Shown here in pieces: positions 1 to 8,978 of a stretch of 64,000 nt of DNA. Both the position numbers and the translations under genes were made by a program. Within the stretch, counting starts at the first letter, position 1, and each line of letters opens with the position of its first letter. The stretch is from Pseudomonas quebecensis. GTDB lineage: Bacteria; Pseudomonadota; Gammaproteobacteria; Pseudomonadales; Pseudomonadaceae. The stretch is from assembly GCF_026410085.1 (NCBI RefSeq), contig NZ_CP112866.1, positions 4,649,001 to 4,713,000 of the forward strand. Direction: 5' to 3'. Under the pieces are notes generated by a model. It was not told the DNA's origin, ran no database searches, and was given only the letters and a program-made list of their open reading frames with translations.

Positions 1-591
1 GTAGGTCACCAGCACCATGGTCAATTCACCGTCCGACTCGGCACAGGACGCCAGGCCAAAATCACCGCCCTGATGCACCATGCTGTTGCGTTTGAACAGC
101 TCGAAAGACGCCGGTTGCTGCTTCAAGGCCTCCAGTGCATCAGCGGCCAGCTTCGGCAGCGCGGCCAGCAGCGGCCCGGACAGCGATGTCGACGCCAGCA
201 ACGTGGCGATGAGATTCAGTGCCGCCAGTTGCACCGTCAGGCCCCTGCCGGAACTCGAGACGCGCTCGAAGCGGCTGCGCACCGGCAGCCAGCCCAGGCT
301 GATCATCACCTTGATAAATTCGTCATACCAGGCTTCGCTGCCGCGCTGGATATTCAACACATCGCTGACGTAACTGCTGGCCAGCAGGTAGCTTTTGCGA
401 ATGTACTCGCGGTTAAGCCCCGACAGGCCCTCGGCAAACGAAATCACGCCGTTGTTGACCACCGCCGCATTGCTGTCTTCGTCGGTGTCCAACACCTGCG
501 TGACAGGCGCTCCCGGTGCGCCGGGCAGTTTGTAGGCGGCAATCAACTTGCGCCGCTTTGCCGTATTGATCCTTCTGTGATGTCGCTCCAT
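1..591 (-). CDS. Hypothetical protein, C-terminus cut by window edge
   Basis: An open frame starts at an ATG at 591 and stays open for 197 codons to the window edge, so the gene is partial. The start is supported by a TGGAG Shine-Dalgarno about 7 bases upstream. The visible part begins with a basic stretch (MERHHRRINTAKRRKL) and continues as a mixed-charge soluble protein with a hydrophobic, Leu/Ala-rich segment around residues 120-150. I see no signal peptide and no motif that I can assign. Regular codon use and a separate upstream region (592-750) argue it is a real gene. Function unknown. Confidence 0.7.
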   Translation of the reverse strand, partial: MERHHRRINTAKRRKLIAAYKLPGAPGAPVTQVLDTDEDSNAAVVNNGVISFAEGLSGLNREYIRKSYLLASSYVSDVLNIQRGSEAWYDEFIKVMISLGWLPVRSRFERVSSSGRGLTVQLAALNLIATLLASTSLSGPLLAALPKLAADALEALKQQPASFELFKRNSMVHQGGDFGLASCAESDGELTMVLVTY

Positions 592-698
592 TTCAGTTCT
601 CCACAAGCACCCCACATGGGGCTTGCTTTCACCCTAGTCCAGGGCTCGGCGGCGCTGCCATACGACAAACAACGCTTGCGCACAGCCAGCGTAAAACA

Positions 699-720
699 CT
701 GCCCCGCAATTACGGGGCAG
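699..720. terminator. Perfect GC-rich hairpin, possible terminator or mRNA end
   Basis: CTGCCCCG-caatta-CGGGGCAG is a perfect 8-bp stem with a 6-base loop. It lies between the cob operon end and the unknown gene starting at 591. There is only a weak T-tract (AGTGTTTT on the minus strand), so termination is possible but unproven. Confidence 0.4.
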
Positions 721-749
721 CTCACTGGACGTTCCGGTTTTCGTTGTGC

Positions 750-783
750 AAAAAAGAAAAAAGCGCCGAAAACACCAGGCGAT
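750..783 (-). terminator. Probable rho-independent terminator of the cobGHIJ operon
   Basis: On the minus strand, about 33 bases after the cobJ stop, a short CGCC/GGCG stem is followed by CTTTTTTCTTTTTT. The U-tract is strong, the stem is short. Placement at the operon end supports it. Confidence 0.5.
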
Positions 784-815
784 CACCCAGGGTTTATCGG
801 AGTTTTCATGCAGCC

Positions 816-2453
816 TCAGGCGCCGGGCTTTTCGCCATACCAGCGCGGTGTGTACACCCAGGTACCGCCATCGGCCCGCGCGAATGTGCAGGTGGTGGAC
901 GAGCCGATCAGCACCATGGTGCGCATGTCCACCTGGTCCGGGGTGAGTTGACCCAGAGTGGTGACGCGCAGCGTCTGGCCGGGCCGCCCGATATCGCGAC
1001 CCAGCACTACCGGCGTCTGCGGCGTACGGTGCAGCGCAACGATTTCCAGGGCGCGGCCCAATTGCCACGGGCGCGACCGCGAGATCGGGTTGTAGAACGC
1101 CAGCGCCAGGTCGGCCTGGGAGGCGAGGTCCAGGCGCTTTTCAATGATCGACCACGGCTTGAGGTTGTCCGACAGCGACATCACGCAGAAGTCATGGCCC
1201 AGCGGCGCGCCGGCCTGGGCGGCGGTGGCCAGGGACGCAGAGACGCCCGGCAGAATTTCCAGCTCGACCTGATGCCAGGCCGGGTCGCTGGAGTCATGCA
1301 ACGCCTCGATCACCGCAGCCGCCATGGCGAACACACCCGGGTCGCCGGACGACACCACCACCACCGAACGGCCACTGGCGGCCAATTCGAACGCATGGCG
1401 TGCGCGCTGCATTTCTTCACGGTTATCGGTGCAGTGCTGCACTTGGTCGTCACGGAACGGCCCGGCCATGCGCACGTAGGTTTCATAACCCAACACGTCG
1501 GTGCAGCGCGCCAATTCAGCCTTGACCGCCGGCACCATCAGCTCGGCCGCACCGGGGCCCAGGCCGATCACGGCGAGACGGCCACGCGGGCGCCCTACCT
1601 CGGACAGGTCCAGAGGATGCTCGGCAACCTGAATCACGAGGTCGGCGTCCTGCCGGATGCTGGCGAAACGCAGCGGCACAGCCAGTGCCGATGCCGCTTC
1701 ATGCAACGTCGCCTCGGCCATGTGCGTTTCGCTGGCGAGCAGGCACGCCAGCGATTGCACGGCAATGCCCGCGTCATGCAACGCAGCACGCACACGCTCG
1801 GCCAACTGCGCGCCGGGCTTGCAGGTCACGCTCACGTTTTTCGGATAGATCAGCAATTCGTTGGCAACGGCGGCGCGCGCGGCACTGCCCACATGGATCG
1901 CCAACCGCGCTTGCGGGTCCTGCGCCAGATTCGCTTGATCCAACCACGGCGCCGCGCCTTCGATACGCACGCTTTGGCCCGCCAGCAAGTCGGACACGAA
2001 GCGCTTGCCCAACTCCAGGTCCGCCAGTTCGTAACCTGCGGGTGGGTTGAGCAGGCAGGTGCCGAAGCGCAGCTCACCGCTGGTGGTAATCGCCGCGGCC
2101 ACGTTCAACGCCGCCGCGATCTCGCGCGCCATGCCGTTGACGCCGCCCAGGCCGCCCAGCAGCGGTACCACTGCGCTGCCATCCTCCGCCACCGCCAGCA
2201 CGGCGGGCTCTTCGCCTTTTTCCAGCAGTAACGGCGCCAGGGTGCGGATCACGATGCCGGCCGCGCACAAGGCAATCAGCGGCGTGCCTTGCCGGTAAAG
2301 CTCGCGCAGTGTGGCGCCGAATTCGTTGTAGGCCTGGTCCGCACCTGCAACGCGCCCCGACAGGCCGTGGATCAGCGCCCCAGGGTAAACCTGCTGGATC
2401 CTGCGCGCCGTGGCCAGGCTGCCCTGGCCCAGGATGACAATCGCTGGAGTCAT
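816..2453 (-). CDS. cobJ: CbiG/CobE-like domain fused to precorrin-3B C17-methyltransferase
   Basis: A 545-residue fusion. Residues 1-130 look like the CbiG N-terminal domain (CAAGIVIR and PLLGGLGGVN motifs), residues about 195-280 look like the small CbiG C-terminal/CobE domain, and residues about 290-545 are an SAM-dependent corrin methyltransferase (VIGLGPGAAELM, SSGDPGVFAMA, ILPGVSASLA). CobJ methylates C17 and drives ring contraction of precorrin-3B in cytosolic aerobic cobalamin synthesis. The ATG at 2453 is chosen because it overlaps the cobI stop as TGATG, which implies translational coupling; an upstream in-frame start is possible. Last gene of cobG-cobH-cobI-cobJ. CbiG opens a lactone in the anaerobic pathway, so its presence on an aerobic-pathway enzyme is notable. 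Confidence 0.93.
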   Translation of the reverse strand: MTPAIVILGQGSLATARRIQQVYPGALIHGLSGRVAGADQAYNEFGATLRELYRQGTPLIALCAAGIVIRTLAPLLLEKGEEPAVLAVAEDGSAVVPLLGGLGGVNGMAREIAAALNVAAAITTSGELRFGTCLLNPPAGYELADLELGKRFVSDLLAGQSVRIEGAAPWLDQANLAQDPQARLAIHVGSAARAAVANELLIYPKNVSVTCKPGAQLAERVRAALHDAGIAVQSLACLLASETHMAEATLHEAASALAVPLRFASIRQDADLVIQVAEHPLDLSEVGRPRGRLAVIGLGPGAAELMVPAVKAELARCTDVLGYETYVRMAGPFRDDQVQHCTDNREEMQRARHAFELAASGRSVVVVSSGDPGVFAMAAAVIEALHDSSDPAWHQVELEILPGVSASLATAAQAGAPLGHDFCVMSLSDNLKPWSIIEKRLDLASQADLALAFYNPISRSRPWQLGRALEIVALHRTPQTPVVLGRDIGRPGQTLRVTTLGQLTPDQVDMRTMVLIGSSTTCTFARADGGTWVYTPRWYGEKPGA

Positions 2454-3184
2454 CACCCTTGCCACCGTTCACCGGGCACGATGATCAGCGAGAAGTACGG
2501 CGACGACATCGGCTCCACCTGATCCAGCGGCACGATCTTCTGGTTGGCCATGGTGGCGCGCTCCACGTACAGCGCACGCCCGGCCAGGCCGAGTTCTTCG
2601 AGTACCTGGCGCACCTTGGGGAAGTTGCGGCCCAGCTTCATGATCACCGCCGCGTCGGCATCGGCCAGGCGACGCTTGAGGTCGTCATGGGGCAACACGC
2701 CCGAGAGCACCGACAGGCTCTGGTTGCGATACACCAGCGGCGCGCCAAGTACCGAAGCGCCGCCGAGCATCGAGCACACGCCCGGAATGACCTGCGCTTC
2801 GTAGCGCTCGGCCAGACGGTCGTGCAGGTACATATAGGAGCCGTAGAAGAACGGGTCGCCTTCGCAGATCACCGCGACATCGCGGCCGGCGTCCAGGTGC
2901 GCGGCCACCTCGACACTGGCGGTGTCGTAGAAATCGCTGATCACCTGCTCGTAGGACAGCGGCGCCGGCAGCGCTTCGGTGGTCACCGGGTACACCAGCG
3001 GCATCAGGGTCTGCTGCGCCACCAGGTGGTCTTCGATGATGCCGAAGGCGTTGCCCTTTTTGCCCTTGGCCACGAAGTACGCCACCACCGGCGACTCCCG
3101 CAGCAGGCGCAAAGCCTTGACGGTGATCAGCTCCGGGTCGCCGGGGCCGACGCCCAGGCCGAGCAAACGTCCGCGTGCCGGCAT
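2453..3184 (-). CDS. cobI: Precorrin-2 C20-methyltransferase
   Basis: A 243-residue protein of the corrin/porphyrin methyltransferase fold. It shows the N-terminal [13 protein letters not shown] loop, [15 protein letters not shown] and [16 protein letters not shown], all typical of CobI/CbiL. It transfers a methyl group from SAM to C20 of precorrin-2. The ATG at 3184 shares one base with the cobH stop (TAATG), so the pair is probably translated together. The end overlaps the cobJ start by one base. Length matches the family. Confidence 0.95.
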   Translation of the reverse strand: MPARGRLLGLGVGPGDPELITVKALRLLRESPVVAYFVAKGKKGNAFGIIEDHLVAQQTLMPLVYPVTTEALPAPLSYEQVISDFYDTASVEVAAHLDAGRDVAVICEGDPFFYGSYMYLHDRLAERYEAQVIPGVCSMLGGASVLGAPLVYRNQSLSVLSGVLPHDDLKRRLADADAAVIMKLGRNFPKVRQVLEELGLAGRALYVERATMANQKIVPLDQVEPMSSPYFSLIIVPGERWQG

Positions 3185-3810
3185 TATTCGACCTCCGTGG
3201 CGAGTGCATTGACCGCGGCGGCGGCCATGGCGCTGCCGCCCAGGCGGCCTTGCATGATCACAAACGGCACGCCACGGCTGTCGGCCGCGAGCATCGCCTT
3301 GGATTCGGCGGCGCCGACGAAACCCACCGGGAAGCCCAGGATCAACGCGGGTTTCGGTGCGCCGGCATCGAGCATTTCCAGCAGGTAGAACAGCGCCGTC
3401 GGTGCGTTGCCGATCACTACCACACTGCCCGCCAGATGCGGGCGCCACAGCTCCAGGGCGGCAGCGGAGCGGGTGTTGCCCAACTCTCGCGCCAGCTCGG
3501 GAACGCTGTCGTCGCGCAGGGTGCAGATCACGGGGTTGTTGGCCGGCAGGCGCGTGCGGGTCACGCCTTCGGAGACCATCCGCGCATCGCACAGGATCGG
3601 CGCGCCGGCGGCCAGCGCATCGCGTCCGGCCTTGCCGGCGCCGTCGGAGAACTGCAGGCCGTCAATGGCATCGACCATGCCGCACGCATGGATCACCCGC
3701 ACCGCGAGTTTTTCCAGGTCCGCCGGGATCCGCTCCAACCGGGCTTCCGCGCGAATAATGGCGAAGGAGTTGCGATAGATCTCCTGACCGTCGCGGATGT
3801 AATCAATCAT
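3184..3810 (-). CDS. cobH: Precorrin-8X methylmutase
   Basis: A 208-residue protein that converts precorrin-8X to hydrogenobyrinate by moving the C11 methyl to C12. The motif [10 protein letters not shown] near residues 38-47 carries His41, which aligns with the catalytic His43 known from Pseudomonas denitrificans CobH. Other conserved parts are [23 protein letters not shown] and [13 protein letters not shown]. The start [12 protein letters not shown] is the family start; a longer frame upstream overlaps cobG and is not used. It overlaps cobG by 8 bases. Confidence 0.96.
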   Translation of the reverse strand: MIDYIRDGQEIYRNSFAIIRAEARLERIPADLEKLAVRVIHACGMVDAIDGLQFSDGAGKAGRDALAAGAPILCDARMVSEGVTRTRLPANNPVICTLRDDSVPELARELGNTRSAAALELWRPHLAGSVVVIGNAPTALFYLLEMLDAGAPKPALILGFPVGFVGAAESKAMLAADSRGVPFVIMQGRLGGSAMAAAAVNALATEVE

Positions 3811-5092
3811 CGGTGTTGCTCCGTGGACGAGCGCGCAGCACGGCGCCCGCCGCTTCAATGGAAAGGTTGCGCGCGTGCAGCCGGCCGAAACCTGGGTGGG
3901 CTGCATCGCGAAAATAGAGGTCGTAGTGGCCGGGGCTCACGGCCAACAAGGTCGCCGGTGCGATATGCGCGGCGGCGCAGGAACGTGGGCAGCCGGACAG
4001 GTGCGCCTCCACGCCGGGTGCCTGCGCGGCCAGTTGCATGGCATCGGCCTTGGTGTCGGCCAGGGCTTTGCCGCAGCCGCTGGAACCGGTGCAGGCCACC
4101 ATGCGGGCCAGCGGTTGATCGGCGCAGCCGAGGAAACCCAATTGCGCCAGGCGTTCGGTCACGGCATGAGGCTTTTCGACATTGGGCAACAGCACGCCTT
4201 GCCAGGGGGTGAACCGCAAGGTGCCGTCACCATAGTCACCGGCCAGTTGTGCGGCGCCCTTGAGCATCGTCGAATCCAGGCGGCCCAAGGGGGCGACGGC
4301 GGCGACATAAAACTGATTTTTTTGAGGCTGTGGATAAGTGCCAAGGTGCAACAAGGCGCCGCTGGCTGGGCGTTTGAAGTTGTCGATCGGCAGCAGTGGC
4401 AGGCGCAGACGGCTCAGCAGGTGGTCCACCCGCACATGGCGCATGCGGGTTTGCTCTGGGGTCGCGAGGTCAAGGAACGCGTCGAGGACGGCCACTACCA
4501 ACGCGTGCGCTTGGTCCAATCGCACGGCGGCCAGGGGTGCGTCCAGGCCCGGACAACCTGCCAGGCCAAACGCGAGCAACGTCTCGCCCTCGCGCACGAA
4601 TGCCGATAACCACAGGTCGTGGTGATGTTCGAGCATCGCCAGGGCCTCGCCGCCATCCAGTTGCACGGCGAACTTGGCCGACAGCGCATGAAAGCGCGGA
4701 TTATTCTCCAGCGTGGCGAGGATCTGCCCCGCCAGTGGGCGGGTGTCGAACAGCATCTGCGGGTCGATACCGGCGCTGGGGCTGAGCATCAGGTTGCGCA
4801 CGTCGTCACCGGCGGCGTTGCTCGGGCCCAGGCCCGCAGCCAGCAACATCGCGATCAGGGCATCCTGCTCGGCGCCGATCCCGCGAATCTGCAGGTTGGC
4901 GCGGTTGGTCGCCTCGATCACCCCGCCGGCATAGGCCTGGGCCGCGTCAGCCACGGCGTGGGCCTGGGCCGCGCTGATCGAACCGCCGGCCAGCTTGATC
5001 CGGCAAATGCCGCCATCCAGCGCCTGGACAATACGCAGCAACCCCGGACAAGCCGAGGGGCGCAAGGTGTTCAGGGCGGGCGTTGGGTTCAC
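3803..5092 (-). CDS. cobG: Precorrin-3B synthase (siroheme/Fe-S monooxygenase)
   Basis: A 429-residue member of the nitrite/sulfite reductase fold. CobG oxidises precorrin-3A to precorrin-3B with oxygen, the step that defines the aerobic pathway. Cysteines at 334, 340, 368 and 372 form the C-X5-C ... C-X3-C set expected to bind a 4Fe-4S cluster. The N-terminal half contains the ATNRANLQIRG motif of ferredoxin-like half domains. First gene of the minus-strand cob operon, divergent from cobL across 95 bases. I saw no cobalamin riboswitch in that gap. Confidence 0.94.
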   Translation of the reverse strand: MNPTPALNTLRPSACPGLLRIVQALDGGICRIKLAGGSISAAQAHAVADAAQAYAGGVIEATNRANLQIRGIGAEQDALIAMLLAAGLGPSNAAGDDVRNLMLSPSAGIDPQMLFDTRPLAGQILATLENNPRFHALSAKFAVQLDGGEALAMLEHHHDLWLSAFVREGETLLAFGLAGCPGLDAPLAAVRLDQAHALVVAVLDAFLDLATPEQTRMRHVRVDHLLSRLRLPLLPIDNFKRPASGALLHLGTYPQPQKNQFYVAAVAPLGRLDSTMLKGAAQLAGDYGDGTLRFTPWQGVLLPNVEKPHAVTERLAQLGFLGCADQPLARMVACTGSSGCGKALADTKADAMQLAAQAPGVEAHLSGCPRSCAAAHIAPATLLAVSPGHYDLYFRDAAHPGFGRLHARNLSIEAAGAVLRARPRSNTDD

Positions 5093-5187
5093 GGGGCTAC
5101 CGGTTCACGGGTAAAGGCGCGGTATTATGCCTGCTTTGTCCGGCGGCATGAAAAGCCTGCCCGTCGGATGTCGTTCAAGGAATCAAT

Positions 5188-6393
5188 ATGTCGCCCTGGC
5201 TGACGGTAGTAGGCATCGGTGAAGACGGCTTCAAGGGGCTGGGCAGGAATGCCCGGCATGCCTTGTTGCGCGCCACGCGGATCATAGGGGGTCAGCGCCA
5301 GTTGGACCTGTTGCCGGTGTGCATTCGCGGTGAGCGCCAGTTGTGGCCGAGCCCGTTCTCCCTGGAGCCGGTACTGGCGCGGCGCGGTACGCCTGTGTGT
5401 GTGCTGGCCAGTGGCGATCCGATGTTCTATGGCGTAGGCGCGAGCCTGGCGCGACAGATCGCGGCTGAAGAGTTGCTGATTGTGCCCGCGCCGTCGTCGG
5501 TGTCCCTTGCCGCCGCGCGTTTGGGCTGGCCGTTACAGGACGTGGTGACATTATCGGTAGTGGCGCGGCCCGTCGCGGCCATCAACGCGCATCTGGCCAG
5601 TGGGGTGCGCCTGTTAGTGCTGAGTAATGACGGTGGCAGCCCCGCATTGATCGCTGCGGTGTTGACCGAGGCCGGGTTCGGGCCCAGCCGATTGAGCGTG
5701 TTTGAACACTTGGGCGGGACGAATGAGCAACGTATCGACGGCCTGGCCGCGGATTGGCAGCACCAGTCGGCTGCGGATCTGAACCTGGTCGCCATCGAGT
5801 GCCTGGCGTCTCCCGACACGCCGTGCCTGTCGCGTCTGGCAGGCCTGCCGGATAGCGCCTTCAAGCACGACGGCCAACTGACCAAGCGCGATGTGCGCGC
5901 CATGACCCTCGCGCGCCTGGCCCCCATGCCGGGCGAGCTGCTGTGGGATGTGGGCGCGGGCAGCGGTTCCATCGGTATCGAATGGATGCGCACTCATCCC
6001 AGTTGCCGTGCCCTGGCGATTGAAGCCGACGCAGGCCGCCAGGACTTGATCGAACACAATCGCGACGCCCTCGGCGTGCCCGGCCTGCACCTGGTACGCG
6101 GCACCGCCCCGGACGCCTTGCATGGCCTGCCGACGCCCGACGCCATCTTCATCGGCGGCGGCGTCACCCGCGACGGCGTACTCGACAGCTGCTGGCAACA
6201 GCTGCGCCCCGGTGGTCGCTTGGTTGCCAATGCCGTGACCCTGCAAAGCGAAATGACCCTGATGAACTGGCGCGCGGAGCACGGCGGCGAACTGACGCGC
6301 ATCCACGTGGCCCAGGCGCAGCCGTTGGGCGAGTTCGATACGTGGCGCCAGGCGCTGCCGATCACCTTGCTTGAAGTGACCAAGCCGCTATGA
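5188..6393 (+). CDS. cobL: Precorrin-6Y C5,C15-methyltransferase (decarboxylating)
   Basis: A 401-residue CbiE-CbiT fusion. Residues 1-200 are the CbiE-type methyltransferase ([21 protein letters not shown]) and residues about 220-400 the CbiT-type Rossmann methyltransferase ([23 protein letters not shown]). The enzyme methylates C5 and C15 of precorrin-6B and removes the C12 acetate carboxyl. AAGGA lies 8 bases before the ATG at 5188. It overlaps cobK by four bases (ATGA), forming a two-gene plus-strand operon divergent from cobG. Confidence 0.96.
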   Translation: MSPWLTVVGIGEDGFKGLGRNARHALLRATRIIGGQRQLDLLPVCIRGERQLWPSPFSLEPVLARRGTPVCVLASGDPMFYGVGASLARQIAAEELLIVPAPSSVSLAAARLGWPLQDVVTLSVVARPVAAINAHLASGVRLLVLSNDGGSPALIAAVLTEAGFGPSRLSVFEHLGGTNEQRIDGLAADWQHQSAADLNLVAIECLASPDTPCLSRLAGLPDSAFKHDGQLTKRDVRAMTLARLAPMPGELLWDVGAGSGSIGIEWMRTHPSCRALAIEADAGRQDLIEHNRDALGVPGLHLVRGTAPDALHGLPTPDAIFIGGGVTRDGVLDSCWQQLRPGGRLVANAVTLQSEMTLMNWRAEHGGELTRIHVAQAQPLGEFDTWRQALPITLLEVTKPL

Positions 6394-7124
6394 AACGGAT
6401 TCTGCTGCTGGGCGGCGTGACCGAAGCGTTGGCCATCGCGCGAACCTTGGGGCCGGAGCATATCTACAGCCTGGCGGGCGTGGGACGTGTGTCGACCGAC
6501 CTCACCTGCCAAGTGCGCGTTGGCGGCTACGGTGGAGCCGAAGGCTTGGCCCGGTTCGTTCGCGCTGAACGGATCAGCCTGATCCTCGACGCGACCCATC
6601 CGTATGCGGCGCAGATCAGCCGCAATGCCGCCGAGGCTGCACGGTTGAGTCACATCCCCTGCTGGGCGCTGCGGCGTCCGGCGTGGAAGCCGCAGGCCGG
6701 GGATGATTGGCGCGAAGTGAGTGATTGGGCCGAGTTGATCGAAGCATTGAAACCGTTCAAGCGGCCGCTGTTCACCTTGGGTCGCGAACCGTTGCAGCAC
6801 CTCGACGAAATCCCCGCCGGGCAATTCTGGACACTGCGCGCGCTGGATATGTACCCCGGCAATGAGCGCTGTGAAGTGATCGGCGCACGCGGACCGTTTC
6901 TGCTCGAAGATGAACGCGCGTTGTTTGAACGGCGTGGGATTGATGTGCTGATCAGCAAGAACAGTGGCAGCACGGCCACCGAGCCGAAGCTGGAAGTGGC
7001 GCGGGAACGTGGGGTGCCGGTGTTGGTGTTGAAGCGGCCGGTGTTGGCGGCGGTGGAACGGGAATTCACAACGGTGTCAGCGCTGCTACAGGCAATACAC
7101 ACTCGTGGAGCACCACAAACCTAA
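6390..7124 (+). CDS. cobK: Precorrin-6A reductase
   Basis: A 244-residue NADPH-dependent reductase that converts precorrin-6A to 6B. It starts [16 protein letters not shown] and contains [25 protein letters not shown] and [16 protein letters not shown], all characteristic of CobK/CbiJ. The start overlaps the cobL stop. A REPIN begins immediately after the stop. Confidence 0.95.
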   Translation: MKRILLLGGVTEALAIARTLGPEHIYSLAGVGRVSTDLTCQVRVGGYGGAEGLARFVRAERISLILDATHPYAAQISRNAAEAARLSHIPCWALRRPAWKPQAGDDWREVSDWAELIEALKPFKRPLFTLGREPLQHLDEIPAGQFWTLRALDMYPGNERCEVIGARGPFLLEDERALFERRGIDVLISKNSGSTATEPKLEVARERGVPVLVLKRPVLAAVEREFTTVSALLQAIHTRGAPQT

Positions 7125-7211
7125 TGTGGGAGGGGGCTTGCCCCCGATGGCGGTGGTTCAGCCAGCAAATCAGCGACTGACACTGTGCTATCGGGGCAAG
7201 CCCCCCACCTT
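7125..7211. repeat. REPIN (inverted REP pair, GTGGGAGGGGGCTTGC family)
   Basis: Two REP sequences in inverted orientation: TGTGGGAGGGGGCTTGCC at the left and ATCGGGGCAAGCCCCCCACC at the right, about 30 bases apart. It lies between cobK and the small gene at 7225 (convergent), a typical position. Confidence 0.85.
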
Positions 7212-7224
7212 GTTTGCGGTGGTG

Positions 7225-7476
7225 CTAGCGGCTTGTGGCTGTCGCTTGCCCGACACCACTGTGCACACGATCTGCCAGTAACTGCGCCAGCTCGATCAAC
7301 TGCGCAACGCCCAGTAATTCCTCGCGTTTCATGCCCTCCAGATCAAAAGCCAGATCGCAACTCAGCGCATTGGCCGAGGCGAGTGTTTCGCTGAGGTTGA
7401 CCAGCAGGTCTTCGGTGCTGATGCCATCGGCCACGGTGAACAGCCGGACGGGGGGATTGGGGGTGGGTTTGATCAT
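7225..7476 (-). CDS. Small DUF6124-type protein
   Basis: An 83-residue acidic, helical protein: MIKPTPNPPVRLF followed by TVADGISTEDLLVNLSETL and ASANALSCDLAFDLEG. This pattern (short Pro-rich start, FxVxxGxSxEDxL, then a helical tail) matches a small Pseudomonas-specific family called DUF6124 (earlier DUF3077); function unknown. The ATG at 7476 follows TAAGGAGCTTCACA, a strong ribosome site. The frame stays open upstream for about 64 codons, but that part is a structured leader (see 7480-7600) and I do not include it. Confidence 0.8.
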   Translation of the reverse strand: MIKPTPNPPVRLFTVADGISTEDLLVNLSETLASANALSCDLAFDLEGMKREELLGVAQLIELAQLLADRVHSGVGQATATSR

Positions 7477-7479
7477 TGT

Positions 7480-7600
7480 GAAGCTCCTTAATCTAAGTGG
7501 AGCTGCCATTGATCGCCGCGACGCGATGGGGGTGGCAGCTGTGCGCAGGTTCGCGGACCGGAGATTAAGGAAGCCGGCATACCCGAAGGTATCCCGCGCA
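7480..7600 (-). promoter_or_regulatory. Structured 5' leader that can sequester the ribosome site
   Basis: On the minus strand the leader of the DUF6124 gene has nested perfect stems. TCCTTAATC (7571-7563) pairs with GATTAAGGA (7493-7485), which contains the Shine-Dalgarno AAGGAG. Inside it AGCTGCCA (7540-7533) pairs with TGGCAGCT (7508-7501), and inside that ATCGC (7527-7523) with GCGAT (7516-7512). Upstream, ATACC-TTCG-GGTAT (7592-7579) is a hairpin with a C(UUCG)G tetraloop. The pairing predicts control of translation by unfolding. Confidence 0.65.
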
Positions 7601-7803
7601 CAGCCACCATAGCGCCACACAGTAGACGATAAAAAAGCGTCAACTGAAAGGAGGCAATGCTTAATCAATCCGGGCCGCGACGCCCGTCCGCTGCGTTTGC
7701 AGCGGTGTACGGAGACTAGAGACCGAGTGTCCTAGGGACAACCTCAAATCCTTGTCGGAAATTTCTGCTTGTACGAATAACCAGCCAAACGGCCAGCGAC
7801 CAA
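7600..7803. other. Gap with no recognisable gene
   Basis: About 200 bases between the structured leader and the palindromic repeat array. It holds a TTGACG hexamer on the minus strand near 7640 that may be part of a promoter for the gene at 7225. No coding signal that I trust. Confidence 0.4.
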
Positions 7804-8567
7804 GATCGTTCCCACGCTCCCGCGTGGGAATGCAGCCCGTGACGCTCCGCGTCACCTGTGCGCAGTAGTCGAAACTTGCAGCGCTTGGCGGGACGCGGAG
7901 CGTCCCAGGCGGCATTCCCACGCAGAGCGTGGGAACGAGGTTCATCGGCTTCTGAGCGTCGATCGTTCCCACGCTCCCGCGTGGGAATGCAGCCCGTGAC
8001 GCTCCGCGTCACCTGTGCCCCGTAGCCGAAACTTGCAGCGCTTGGCGGGACGCGGAGCGTCCCAGGAGGCATTCCCACGCGGAGCGTGGGAACGAGGTTC
8101 ATCGGCTTCTGAGCGTCGATCGTTCCCACGCTCCCGCGTGGGAATGCAGCCCGTGACGCTCCGCGTCACCTGTGCGCAGTAGTCGAAACTTGCAGCGCTT
8201 GGCGGGACGCGGAGCGTCCCAGGCGGCATTCCCACGCAGAGCGTGGGAACGAGGTTCATCGGCTTCTGAGCGTCGATCGTTCCCACGCACCCGCGTGGGA
8301 ATGCAGCCCGTGACGCTCTGCGTCACCTGTGCCCAGTAGCCGAAACTTGCAGCGCTTGGCGGGACGCGGAGCGTCCCAGGAGTCATTCCCACGCAGAGCG
8401 TGGGAACGAGGTTCATCGGCTTCTGAGCGTCGATCGTTCCCACGCTCCGCGTGGGAATGCAGCCCGTGACGCTCCGCGTCACCTGTGCGCAGTAGTCGAA
8501 ACTCGCAGCGCTTGGCGGGACGCGGAGCGTCCCAGGAGGCACTCCCACGCAGAGCGTGGGAACGATC
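7804..8567. repeat. Tandem array of five 157-bp palindromic elements
   Basis: Units begin with GATCGTTCCCACGC at 7804, 7961, 8118, 8275 and 8432, so the period is 157; the last ends with GGGAACGATC at about 8567. Each unit has terminal inverted hairpins (TTCCCACGC / GCGTGGGAA) and internal palindromes (GTGACGCTCCGCGTCAC and GGGACGCGGAGCGTCCC), joined by a GAGGTTCATCGGCTTC spacer. Units differ by a few bases. Reading frames through it are artefacts of the repeat. The same element occurs at five other places in the window. Confidence 0.92.
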
Positions 8568-8593
8568 ACAACTTTGAAAAAAAGGAGTAGCTC

Positions 8594-8881
8594 ATGAATG
8601 AATTCACTGACTTCGACGTCGCAGAGCACCTAAAAACCCCCGAGGATATGGCCGAATATCTTGAAGCGTGCTTCGAAGAAGATACGGGTGACGGCCTGCT
8701 GATCCGTTCAGCACTCAACAACATCGCCCGCGCCCAAGGCATGACCCAAGTAGCCCGCGACGCCGGCCTCGGCAGAGAAAGTCTGTACAAAGCCCTCTCC
8801 AGCACTGGCAATCCCGAGTTCGCGACTATCATGAAAGTCATGAAAGCGCTGGGCCTCAAGCTTCACGCCACGGCGATCTGA
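8594..8881 (+). CDS. Putative addiction-module antidote protein, orphan
   Basis: A 95-residue protein with an N-terminal acidic segment (DFDVAEHLKTPEDMAEYL) and a C-terminal XRE-type helix-turn-helix (MTQVARDAGLGRESLYKALSSTGNPEFATIMKVM... region, residues about 50-88). This is the architecture of HigA-like antidotes that neutralise RelE/HigB-type toxins and repress their own operon. AAAGGAG precedes the ATG. In this family the toxin gene normally lies directly upstream on the same strand; here that place is taken by the repeat array and no toxin frame is found on either side. Confidence 0.85.
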   Translation: MNEFTDFDVAEHLKTPEDMAEYLEACFEEDTGDGLLIRSALNNIARAQGMTQVARDAGLGRESLYKALSSTGNPEFATIMKVMKALGLKLHATAI

Positions 8882-8978
8882 TGGCACTGCGACACCAAAC
8901 CACACCACGGTTTTTTACTTATCCCCGCCGATCAGGCTAAATACCCGCCTGATCGTTTAACCCTACGGATTGTCCGCC

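Noticed and set aside
5093..5187. Cobalamin riboswitch between cobG and cobL
   Set aside because: The gap is only 95 bases and I see no B12-box or the usual stem pattern in either orientation.
7477..7668. N-terminal extension of the DUF6124 protein
   Set aside because: The frame is open, but the ATG at 7476 has a strong ribosome site and the upstream sequence is explained by RNA stems.
7804..8567. CRISPR array
   Set aside because: The period of 157 bases, palindromic units and nearly constant spacers do not fit CRISPR repeats, and no cas genes are near.
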